From an uncultured Planctomycetia bacterium (lineage in GTDB: Bacteria > Planctomycetota > Phycisphaerae > FEN-1346 > JAACEH01): a stretch of 64,000 nt of DNA. Shown here piece after piece: positions 25,523-32,480 of this stretch (position 1 is the first letter of the stretch; every line of letters begins with the position of its first letter). Location: NCBI GenBank assembly GCA_903929765.1, contig CAIYVX010000045.1:1-64000 (forward strand). Reading direction: 5' to 3'. The notes under the pieces were generated by a model. The model worked only from the letters and a program-made list of their open reading frames with translations, searched no databases and was not told the origin of the DNA. The position numbers and the translations under genes are program-made.

Positions 25523-26635
25523 TTGGACGGCAAGGCAGGCGGCAAAAACAGAGGCAAAAGGCAGGCCGACGAGAACGGTCTGGTCTGGTACTCCCCCTAC
25601 GAGCCGCCGTTCCTCCTGGCGGGGTTCCCGTGGTTCGCGGAGGACCGCGTGTACAGGCGTCTGCCGGTCAAGACGCCACGGCCGCTGCCCCCGGCGGTCG
25701 AACTTCTGGCCTGGTGCTGCGCCGGGGGCCAGGTGAAGTTCACCTCGGACACCGACAAGCTGGTGGTGAAGGTGAAACTGCGAGAGCCGTTCGGGATGGA
25801 TTGTGTCCCCTTCGTCAGCCCCTATGGCCCGGAGCATATGGCCCAGACCGGCGTCAGCGGTTTCGACCTCTATCTCGGCCCAGCCGGCGGGGAAATGTTC
25901 CACGACGTGACTCGCTTTCCTGCCGGGGCCGGCGAATACCGTTGTCAACTGCTCGAACGCTCCGGGCGGGAGACACTGGCGTTCACCTTGAACTTCCCGC
26001 TGTTCAACGGAGTGGACGAAATCCTGCTTGGGCTGAGCCAGGGGGTGTCCGTCCAACCACCGCCGGCGTATCGGCTGGACAAACCGGTGGTGGTCTACGG
26101 GACGTCGATCACCCACGGGGGCTGCGCCTCGCGCCCCGGTTCCTGCTACACCAATATTCTGTCGCGGCGGTTGAACGTGCCCTTCGTCAACCTGGGCTTC
26201 TCCGGCAGTGGCCGAGGCGAACCGGAAGTGGCGGAAGCAGTGGCCATGGTTCGCCACCCGGCGCTCTTCGTCCTGGACTATGAGGCTAACTGCAGCCCGG
26301 AAGAACTGGCCAAGACCATGGCGGACTTCATCGCTAGCCTGCGCGTCCGACACAAGGAAATCCCAATACTGGTCGTCTCCAAGTCGAAGCGGACTTTGGA
26401 GACTACCAGTCCGGAGTCGCAACTGGCCCGCGAAAAGTGCAAGACGTTTCAGAAGAATCTGGTCAAGAAGCTACGAACGACCGGGGACAAGCAAATCCAT
26501 TTCCTGGACGGCTCGAAGCTGCTCGGTCGTGACTACGACGAGTGCACCGTCGATGGTGTCCACCCCACCGACCTGGGCTTCTTCAGGATGGCCGACGGCC
26601 TGGGCCCGGCGTTGGAGAAACTGCTCTTCGGTTAG
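25523..26635 (+). CDS. SGNH hydrolase with N-terminal beta domain
   Basis: Predicted carbohydrate esterase of 370 residues. The first 180 residues form a beta-rich domain (KFTSDTDKLVVKVKLREPFGM, then GFDLYLGPAGGEMF). The SGNH domain follows, with VVVYGTSITHGG (nucleophile Ser), NLGFSGSG (Gly block), LDYEANC (Asn block) and DGVHPTDLGF (Asp, His). This two-domain order is seen in bacterial sugar-acetylesterase-type proteins. No signal peptide. The TTG at 25523 is the only in-frame start with a good ribosome site (GGAGG six bases away). It follows the AraC gene by 108 bp and may be co-transcribed. Confidence 0.85.
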   Translation: MDGKAGGKNRGKRQADENGLVWYSPYEPPFLLAGFPWFAEDRVYRRLPVKTPRPLPPAVELLAWCCAGGQVKFTSDTDKLVVKVKLREPFGMDCVPFVSPYGPEHMAQTGVSGFDLYLGPAGGEMFHDVTRFPAGAGEYRCQLLERSGRETLAFTLNFPLFNGVDEILLGLSQGVSVQPPPAYRLDKPVVVYGTSITHGGCASRPGSCYTNILSRRLNVPFVNLGFSGSGRGEPEVAEAVAMVRHPALFVLDYEANCSPEELAKTMADFIASLRVRHKEIPILVVSKSKRTLETTSPESQLAREKCKTFQKNLVKKLRTTGDKQIHFLDGSKLLGRDYDECTVDGVHPTDLGFFRMADGLGPALEKLLFG

Positions 26636-26661
26636 GATGACGGGATCGCAACGCTTCGCAC

Positions 26662-27984
26662 TCAGATGAACGTGTCGAGTGGCGGGCCGCCGGCGGCCTG
26701 CCAGGCGGCGAGTCGTTGCAAGCCTCGGTCGACCTGTTGCAGCACCGCGTCCCGTTCGGCTCCGGCCGGCGCCGTGTCGCTCCAAATCCGCTCCAGAATC
26801 GTTCGCGCCCGCGACATCTGCTCCGCGACCGGGGAGGCCGCCAGGCTTGGTTCCACGGCGGCCAGCGCCGCCGCCACGCCCAGGGCGTAGCGACGCGGCT
26901 CCAGGCCCTGGCTCAGCACCAGTCGCAGGGTGCCGATCAGGCGGTCATGCCAACCGAGCTTCCGCTCCGGGTGGCGGCCGATGCGTTCCAGGGAATCGCC
27001 CAGCCAGTGGTTGGTCATGCGCTGGAGCAGATCGTCGACGTAACGGGCGAAGCCGGAGGTGGTGAACAGCGGATCGACGCCACGATATCGGCCAACGAGG
27101 GCGGCGCCGGATTCCTCGATAAAGGCGGCGCGGAGGAAAGACATGGCCCCGGGGATGGCGGTCAGATCGGCCATCATCCGCACTCCGAGCTGCGCTCCGA
27201 CATAAGCGGCCAGGGCATGGGTCGCATTGTGGCCGTAGAGCTTGGCCTCCTCGAAGGGCAGAAGGTCGGCTTTCTCCTCGAAGACACTCAGGCCCCGCTC
27301 GAACGCGGGGCTCGGCGGCCCGTCGAACCGTACCTGTGAAATAAGAATCCGGTTGAACGACTCGACCAGAAAGGCGCGGTCGCCGGCGGACGTGACCGGG
27401 CGGAGGCGACGAGCCTGGATTTCGGCGGGATCGGTGACGATGCCGCTCATTTTGCCAATGACCGTGTTCAGAAAACAGACGTGCGGACGCACGGACTGTT
27501 GCTCGTCCTGGGGGAGGAGGTTGAGGACCGACTCTTCGAGAATCTCGGCGGCATGATTGTGATTCTCGGCGGCATAGACGACGGCGCGGGGGCCGTGGCG
27601 AGCGGCCTTTTGCTGCAGGCCTTGGGCCAGGACGCGATGGAGACTGGCCGGACTTTCGTTGGCATAGTAGCTGACGCCGGGGACGGCCGTGGCGATTTCG
27701 TCGGCGGTGACGAGGGCGTCGATCAGTTGCCGGCGGTCGTCGGGAAAGTTGAGGTCGAAAATTTCGACCGGGCCGATTTCGGCCTGCTCGATGCGGTCGG
27801 CGTGGGCGATGTTGACGGCGAAGCGGCCGCGGGACTGGCGGATCGAGGCAACGACCTGCGGCAGGACATCGGCCACGACCAGCCGGCCGAAGGCTCCAGA
27901 GCGGAACGCTTCGTGAAGAAACAGGCCGGCCTGAATGGCGCCGAAACCGAAACCGAAATAAGTTTTTGAACCCGTCAACGCCAT
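26662..27984 (-). CDS. mannitol dehydrogenase-family polyol(-phosphate) dehydrogenase
   Basis: NAD-dependent long-chain polyol dehydrogenase, closest in layout to mannitol-1-phosphate 5-dehydrogenase, 440 residues. FGFGFGAIQAGLF is the Rossmann site, AVPGVSYY follows the NAD-binding strand, and KLYGHNATHALAAYVG is the family's active-site helix (Lys, Asn, His). ATG at 27984 has AAAGG upstream. Last gene of a three-gene operon with a hydrolase and a PfkB kinase, which suggests oxidation of a phosphorylated or free sugar alcohol. Exact substrate uncertain. Confidence 0.87.
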   Translation of the reverse strand: MALTGSKTYFGFGFGAIQAGLFLHEAFRSGAFGRLVVADVLPQVVASIRQSRGRFAVNIAHADRIEQAEIGPVEIFDLNFPDDRRQLIDALVTADEIATAVPGVSYYANESPASLHRVLAQGLQQKAARHGPRAVVYAAENHNHAAEILEESVLNLLPQDEQQSVRPHVCFLNTVIGKMSGIVTDPAEIQARRLRPVTSAGDRAFLVESFNRILISQVRFDGPPSPAFERGLSVFEEKADLLPFEEAKLYGHNATHALAAYVGAQLGVRMMADLTAIPGAMSFLRAAFIEESGAALVGRYRGVDPLFTTSGFARYVDDLLQRMTNHWLGDSLERIGRHPERKLGWHDRLIGTLRLVLSQGLEPRRYALGVAAALAAVEPSLAASPVAEQMSRARTILERIWSDTAPAGAERDAVLQQVDRGLQRLAAWQAAGGPPLDTFI

Positions 27985-28036
27985 GAGTACGCCTTTCCGG
28001 TGTGCGGCGATCTGCCGCTGGTTCGTTGTTGATTTT

Positions 28037-29257
28037 CTACCGACCGTCCTCTGGTCCGCGCCAGAGTCCGCACCTGGCCGTCCGGTTCCAGCCCGTGAGC
28101 TTCATCTCGCAAGGCCGCTGCGGCCAACCGGCCGCCAGGCGCTGCTCGACCACTGGCCAGCTCGGCACGCCGCTATTGGCGTCGGGCTGTTCCACGCTGC
28201 AAGCCCCAACAGCCACGGCGGACCGCATCGCCTCTTCCGGCCCGAAGCCACGCAAGAGGCCGGACAGGAAACCGGCAATAGTGCAATCGCCCGAACCAGT
28301 CGTGCCGGCGACCTCGGCCACGAAGCACGGGGTCAACAGTTCCCGGCCGCGCCACTCGGACCGGCTCAGGTTAAGCCCGCCGCCGACCGCCGCCAGCCGC
28401 GCTCCATCCGTGGTGGTCCGCAGGTACAGGCCCTGATTGCCGAGCTTCAGGGCCACGACGGCGGCGCCCATTTCCAGCAGCCGCCCCGAGAACTCTCGCA
28501 AAAGTTGGCCGTCGATTAAGGCGGCCAGTCCGGTGGCGCCGGCCTCGGACTCCAGTTGCAGAAAGGCTGGCCGGTCGAGCATGAACAGCGTTTCGTCGAG
28601 GCTCGGCAGGAAGAAATCAACGTGGGGCAGGGCCAGCTTGAGCAAGCTCACCCAGTCAACGCGGCCGGCGTCGGAGGCCAGGTCCGGCTGCGACATGTCC
28701 AGCGAGACCGCCGCCATCTGTCCGCGAACCGTGCGCAGCATCCGCGCCAGCCCCTGCCCGCCATCGGCGTACATCCCCTGCATCAGCGGCGGATAACCGA
28801 AATGCAAGATCCGTGTCCCGGGGAGGCGATCGTAAGGCACATCATCAGCGGTGAACGTGTCGTTGGTGCCGGGATAATGGAGGAAGGTGCGGTCCAGGCC
28901 GCGCGGATTGATGACCACGGAATAGGAGGTGTGCTCTCCGCCGGCAACGATCATGTCCTCGGCCAGCTCCGGGTCGTGGCGGCGAAGAAGGTCGAGGATG
29001 GCTCGGCCCAGAAGGTCGTCCCCGACCTTGCCCATCAGGCGCGTCGCCACGCCCAGCCGATGCAGAGCCAGGCCCGTGTTGGGGACCACCCCGCCGGTGG
29101 CCACCGCCGCCGGCCCGACCTTGAGCAGTTTGCCCGGCAGGAAGAGTTCCGCCGGCGTTCCCGCCAGATCCCCCAGAAAGGGAATGATGTCCAGGCATAT
29201 GTGTCCTGCAACCACAACCTCGGTTGGCCGGGCGCTCACGACTCTGGTCGCCTCCAT
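28037..29257 (-). CDS. PfkB-family carbohydrate kinase
   Basis: ATP-dependent sugar or nucleoside kinase of the ribokinase family, 406 residues. The N-terminal VVVAGHICLDIIP and GGVVPNTGLALHRLGV are the PfkB signature 1 region. AGTTGSGDCTIAGFLSGLL carries signature 2 with the catalytic Asp, although the usual GAGDAF reads GSGDCT. ATG at 29257 overlaps the upstream TGA by one base (TGATG), so translation is coupled; the frame stays open further upstream only as a shadow of that gene. About 80 residues longer than a minimal ribokinase. Confidence 0.9.
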   Translation of the reverse strand: MEATRVVSARPTEVVVAGHICLDIIPFLGDLAGTPAELFLPGKLLKVGPAAVATGGVVPNTGLALHRLGVATRLMGKVGDDLLGRAILDLLRRHDPELAEDMIVAGGEHTSYSVVINPRGLDRTFLHYPGTNDTFTADDVPYDRLPGTRILHFGYPPLMQGMYADGGQGLARMLRTVRGQMAAVSLDMSQPDLASDAGRVDWVSLLKLALPHVDFFLPSLDETLFMLDRPAFLQLESEAGATGLAALIDGQLLREFSGRLLEMGAAVVALKLGNQGLYLRTTTDGARLAAVGGGLNLSRSEWRGRELLTPCFVAEVAGTTGSGDCTIAGFLSGLLRGFGPEEAMRSAVAVGACSVEQPDANSGVPSWPVVEQRLAAGWPQRPCEMKLTGWNRTARCGLWRGPEDGR

Positions 29258-30210
29258 CAGGGCTGTCCCCCCGGCGCCGCTGGGGAAGCGCTGCCGCCCT
29301 GCGCCGGCATGTTGCTGGCGGCTTTTGTTTCGCTGCCCACCGAGGCCGCTTTCTTTGCCGGCTCGGCTTTCTTGTCCGTCCGGGCCGCGGGCTTCTTCGC
29401 CGCGGCCGCCTTGATCACAAACTCCAAGGCCGTGACCGTGTCGTCGTAGTTTGTCTCGTGGCCGACTTTCGGACGGTCGATCATCAGCACGTCCTTCTTG
29501 CCGAGTTTTTGCCAGTGCTGGACCAGCCGCCGCACGCTGTCCGGCGGCACCGACGTATCCAGGCCGCCTACGGTCACGGCCACCGGCATCGTGAACCGCT
29601 CCGGCGTCAGCTCCGGGCTGCGCTTTTTGTATTCCTCCGGCTTCTCCTGTTTCGTGCCGCCATACGAGGCGATGATAGCCTCCTGGAAGTTCGTGTACTC
29701 GATCATGTTCGCCGTACCATTTTCCGAGAGTACGCCGTCGATCAGGTCCGGGTGCAGGGCCGCGAAGATCAGCACCGAGGTCCCGCCCATCGACGCGCCA
29801 GTGAGGTAAACCCGCCCGACCTTGTGCTGCTCGCGCAACAACGCGATGAGCTGCACGAGGTCCGCTTCGGCCTGCGGCCCCATCCACGACGTCTTGGCCC
29901 GATAGTCCGGCGAGACGAAGATCATGCCGTGCCTGGCCGCGACATCGCGCACGCCTTTGCACTCGCCGCGGGCGTCCTTCACATACTGCCAGCGGTCCGA
30001 GCCGTGGCCGTGCAAGGCGATGAGCAGATCGCCAGGCTTCTTCGGATCGAAGCCTTGCGGCAACAATTCGACGTACCGCTCGACCGATCCGTCAATCTTG
30101 GCTTTGAACTCGCGATCGGCTGGTTCGCCAAATTCGCCCGCCCGGACGGCGGTCTGGGTCAAAGACGTGACCGCCACCAGCGCCGTTGTCGCCCACAGGA
30201 ATGGCCACAT
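29257..30210 (-). CDS. secreted alpha/beta hydrolase
   Basis: Exported serine esterase of 317 residues, similar to the poly(3-hydroxybutyrate)-depolymerase/feruloyl-esterase-like alpha/beta hydrolases. A signal peptide (about residues 1-24) is followed by LLIALHGHGSDRWQY (oxyanion region), VYLTGASMGGTSVLIF (nucleophile Ser in GASMGG), VTVGGLDTSVPPDSV (Asp) and PKVGHET (His). The C-terminal 60 residues are Ala/Lys/Pro-rich. ATG at 30210 is preferred, although a TTG immediately before it is closer to the GAGGAG site. First gene of the operon with PfkB and polyol dehydrogenase; it may release the sugar. Confidence 0.85.
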   Translation of the reverse strand: MWPFLWATTALVAVTSLTQTAVRAGEFGEPADREFKAKIDGSVERYVELLPQGFDPKKPGDLLIALHGHGSDRWQYVKDARGECKGVRDVAARHGMIFVSPDYRAKTSWMGPQAEADLVQLIALLREQHKVGRVYLTGASMGGTSVLIFAALHPDLIDGVLSENGTANMIEYTNFQEAIIASYGGTKQEKPEEYKKRSPELTPERFTMPVAVTVGGLDTSVPPDSVRRLVQHWQKLGKKDVLMIDRPKVGHETNYDDTVTALEFVIKAAAAKKPAARTDKKAEPAKKAASVGSETKAASNMPAQGGSASPAAPGGQP

Positions 30211-30385
30211 CAAGCGTTACTCCTCAACGAATAGTTCCCAGATAACCCTGGCTCACGACCGCCGCGGGCCTCTGGTTCCTGATTGTCTCGGGTTTCCCTG
30301 ATTTTGCAAGCCTTTTTGCGGCCCCGACTTCTCTGCGGGGGTCCACTTCTCACATCCCGGAGTGCCCTCTAAGGGATTGATTTGC

Positions 30386-30404
30386 TGTTACCAAATTGTT
30401 ACCA
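30386..30404. repeat. TGTTACCA direct repeats
   Basis: Two copies of TGTTACCA (30386-30393 and 30397-30404), 11 bp apart and followed by a T-rich stretch, about 75 bp from the tRNA fragment. Short direct repeats beside an att core are typical of integrase arm sites, but no integrase gene is present here. Confidence 0.4.
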
Positions 30405-30478
30405 TTTTTTCGGACAAGGATGCCTCCAGGCGGACAGAAAAGCCGTTTTTGCCATGAAAATCACCGGTGGGACAAGTG

Positions 30479-30530
30479 GCAAATTCCGAGGCCCGCAAGG
30501 GCCGTGTGGGTTCGATTCCCACCTCGCCCA
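30479..30530 (+). pseudogene. 3' fragment of a tRNA-Leu-like gene, possible attachment-site scar
   Basis: From the 5' side: GCAAATT resembling an anticodon loop, a long variable arm that folds perfectly (GGCCC-GCAA-GGGCC, 30490-30503), a T-arm (GTGGG-TTCGATT-CCCAC, 30506-30522), and CTCGCCC plus A as acceptor strand and discriminator. No matching 5' half (a GGGCGAG strand with D-arm) exists upstream, so it is not a working tRNA. A long variable arm with discriminator A suits tRNA-Leu. The anticodon-loop-to-3'-end extent is what integrases usually leave as an att duplicate. Confidence 0.6.
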
Positions 30531-30608
30531 CTTATGTAATTCGCCGCCCTGCCACCTGTCAGCAGCAGGTTGGCACGCATCGTATCCGAACCGAAGGAGT
30601 GCCGAAAA

Positions 30609-32096
30609 TTGACCGACCCCGACCGCCGCCAACACCGCCTGATCCTGCAAGGAATCGCCCACCGGGCCATGCTGTCCAGAGGACTGTTGCCCGATTTTCC
30701 GCGACAGGCCCTGGCCGAACTCGACCGGATCAACGCCCCGGCCGTGAGTACGGAGGCCGCGACGCGCGACCTGCGCCACCTGCTCTGGTGCTCCATCGAC
30801 AACGACGATTCGCGCGACCTGGACCAACTGACCGTCGCCGCCGCCCGGCCCGACGGCGCCGCCATCCTGGTCGCCATTGCCGACGTTGACGCGGTCGTAA
30901 AAAAACGCTCGGCCCTGGACGATTACGCCCGGCAAAACACCACCTCGGTCTACACGGCGGCCCAGACCTTTCCGATGCTGCCCGAAAAACTTTCCACCGA
31001 CCTGACCTCGCTCGGCTTTGATGCCGACCGCCTGGCCATCGTCATTGAAATGGTCCTGGCCAAAGACGGCTCGCTGCTCAGTTCCGACCTCTATCCGGCC
31101 ACCGTCCGCAACCGCGCCAAACTGGCCTACAACAGCGTAGCCGCCTGGCTGGACGGCACCGGGCCGCAGCCGCCCGCAATCGCCGCAGTCAACGGCCTGG
31201 CCGAGAACCTCCGGCTCCAGGACGCCCTGGCTCACAAACTCAAAACCCTCCGGCGCCAGCACGGCGCGCTCGATCTGGAAACCATCGAAGCCCGCCCGGT
31301 TTTTGCCGGCGAAGAACTCAGCGACTTGAAGGTCGAGACCAGGAACCGGGCCAAAGACCTGATTGAGGACTTCATGATCGCCGCCAACGGCGTGACCGCC
31401 CGATTCCTCGCGGCAAAAAACTATCCCTCCTTGCGCCGCGTCGTCCGCAAACCAAAACGCTGGGACCGCATCGTCGAACTGGCCGCCGAGCGCGGCTCAA
31501 CGCTGCCACCGGCTCCCGATCCCGCGGCCTTGGAACAATTTCTCGCTGCAGCGAAGACAGCCGATCCGCTGCGCTTTCCCGATCTCTCCCTCAGCGTCGT
31601 CAAACTCCTGGGCGCCGGCGAATACGTCGCCGAACGTCCCGGCGACACGATCACCGGCCATTTCGGCCTGGCTGTCAAAGACTACGCCCACTCCACCGCG
31701 CCCAACCGTCGCTTTCCCGATCTGATTACCCAGCGGTTGCTCAAAGCAGCCCTGGCCGGACGGACCTCCGCCTACGACAACGAAGAATTAGCCGCCCTCG
31801 CCAGCCACTGCACCGACGCCGAAGATGCCGCGAACAAAGTTGAACGCCAGGTCGCCAAGTCCGCCGCCGCCATTATCCTTGAATCCAGGATCGGCGAACA
31901 GTTTGACGCCATTGTCACCGGTGCCGCCGACAAAGGCACCTGGGTCCGTCTGTTCCATCCGCCTGTTGAGGGAAAATTGGTGAAAGGTTTTGAAGGCCTG
32001 GACGTCGGCCGCCAACTCCGCGTCCAACTGCTCCGCACCGATGTGCAGCACGGATTCATCGACTTTGCTGCTTGTCCGAATAGCAAACCCGCATGA
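30609..32096 (+). CDS. RNB-domain exoribonuclease (RNase II/R-like)
   Basis: 3'-5' exoribonuclease of 495 residues. The RNB catalytic domain has SIDNDDSRDLDQL, with the family's Asp cluster but Gln where RNase II/R has the last Asp, then DVDAVVKKRSALDDYA, DFMIAANGVTARFL and YAHSTAPNRRFPDLITQR. The two N-terminal cold-shock domains of RNase R are absent; a short C-terminal S1-like strand set may remain (FDAIVTGAADKGTWVRL). The TTG at 30609 has AAGGAG nine bases upstream; a TTG at 30570 is an alternative. It starts just after the tRNA fragment. Confidence 0.87.
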   Translation: MTDPDRRQHRLILQGIAHRAMLSRGLLPDFPRQALAELDRINAPAVSTEAATRDLRHLLWCSIDNDDSRDLDQLTVAAARPDGAAILVAIADVDAVVKKRSALDDYARQNTTSVYTAAQTFPMLPEKLSTDLTSLGFDADRLAIVIEMVLAKDGSLLSSDLYPATVRNRAKLAYNSVAAWLDGTGPQPPAIAAVNGLAENLRLQDALAHKLKTLRRQHGALDLETIEARPVFAGEELSDLKVETRNRAKDLIEDFMIAANGVTARFLAAKNYPSLRRVVRKPKRWDRIVELAAERGSTLPPAPDPAALEQFLAAAKTADPLRFPDLSLSVVKLLGAGEYVAERPGDTITGHFGLAVKDYAHSTAPNRRFPDLITQRLLKAALAGRTSAYDNEELAALASHCTDAEDAANKVERQVAKSAAAIILESRIGEQFDAIVTGAADKGTWVRLFHPPVEGKLVKGFEGLDVGRQLRVQLLRTDVQHGFIDFAACPNSKPA

Positions 32097-32108
32097 TGCT
32101 TTACAGTG

Positions 32109-32127
32109 GCACGGGCATCCTGCCCGT
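32109..32127. repeat. GGCACGGGC/GCCCGTG hairpin module
   Basis: CACGGGCATCCTGCCCGTG inverted repeat directly upstream of a second, related hairpin that acts as terminator. The two share the CxxGGGCATCxTGCCC design, which suggests duplication of one module. Confidence 0.6.
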
Positions 32128-32132
32128 GAGTC

Positions 32133-32158
32133 CCAGGGGCATCTTGCCCCTGGTTTTT
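32133..32158 (+). terminator. rho-independent terminator of the RNB gene
   Basis: CCAGGGGC-ATCTT-GCCCCTGG hairpin (eight bp stem) followed by TTTTT, 37 bp past the RNB-domain stop codon. Confidence 0.75.
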
Positions 32159-32168
32159 CTCTGCGCAT

Positions 32169-32205
32169 AAAAAAAAGGGATCCGAGCTCGCCGTTACTCG
32201 GACCC
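32169..32205 (-). terminator. rho-independent terminator, minus strand
   Basis: On the minus strand, GGGTCCGAG pairs with CTCGGATCCC (one bulge) around a ten-base loop, followed by eight T. It shows that a minus-strand transcript ends here. The only candidate gene feeding it is the 35-residue frame at 32283-32390; the 75 bases between contain another hairpin (CCATCC..GGATGG). It is not needed by the plus-strand RNB gene. Confidence 0.8.
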
Positions 32206-32282
32206 CCAAGCCAGGCTGCCCATCCTCTCGGATGGTGACCCACAGCCTCTGTCAGTTCTATCGGCTCAAGTGCCAATCGACA

Positions 32283-32390
32283 TTAGCCCCAGCCGCCCAA
32301 TTTTTTCCACCGCAAAATATTTCTCTCACACCTCGTCCGATAACCTCCCCGGCCCCGCCAGCGCCGCGTTTTTTTGTCGCCGCTCGCCAT
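32283..32390 (-). CDS. small basic protein, possible 30S ribosomal protein bTHX
   Basis: A 35-residue frame with ATG at 32390 and a perfect AAGGAG five bases upstream, ending in TAA. The N-terminus MASGDKKTRRWRGRGGYRTR resembles bTHX (Thx), a tiny Arg/Lys-rich protein of the small ribosomal subunit whose members begin near GKGDKKTRRGK and end in a YxxxRPR-like stretch. The match is good over GDKKTRR and weak after that. It is divergent from the UbiB-like kinase gene and is followed by its own terminator. If not bTHX, it is an unknown small basic protein. Confidence 0.45.
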   Translation of the reverse strand: MASGDKKTRRWRGRGGYRTRCERNILRWKKLGGWG

Positions 32391-32424
32391 CAATACTCCT
32401 TATAATGCCGGTTGCCGTTGCTGC

Positions 32425-32461
32425 GCCTGAAATCTGAAGCCTTGAGCCTGAAGCCTGCCGT
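32425..32461. repeat. CTGAAGCCT tandem repeat
   Basis: Inverse-orientation copy of the AGGCTTCAG/ACTTCAGG module, within the divergent region between the small minus-strand gene and the kinase gene. It also explains the apparent N-terminal extension of the kinase frame. Confidence 0.6.
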
Positions 32462-32480
32462 TTTCACCGGAGAACCCATC

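Noticed and set aside
28037-29962. 641-codon version of the PfkB kinase
   Set aside because: The first 235 codons are a shadow of the alpha/beta hydrolase gene; the TGATG overlap at 29257 gives the real start.
30399-31262. Minus-strand frame containing WARWESNPHGPCGP
   Set aside because: This peptide is the antisense translation of the tRNA 3' fragment, a known false-gene signature. The frame otherwise opposes the RNB gene.
32206-32282. 6S RNA or other small RNA between the small frame and its terminator
   Set aside because: A GAGCCGATA stretch recalls 6S RNA, but I cannot form the long double-stranded bubble structure; it is more simply the 3' untranslated part of the small gene.
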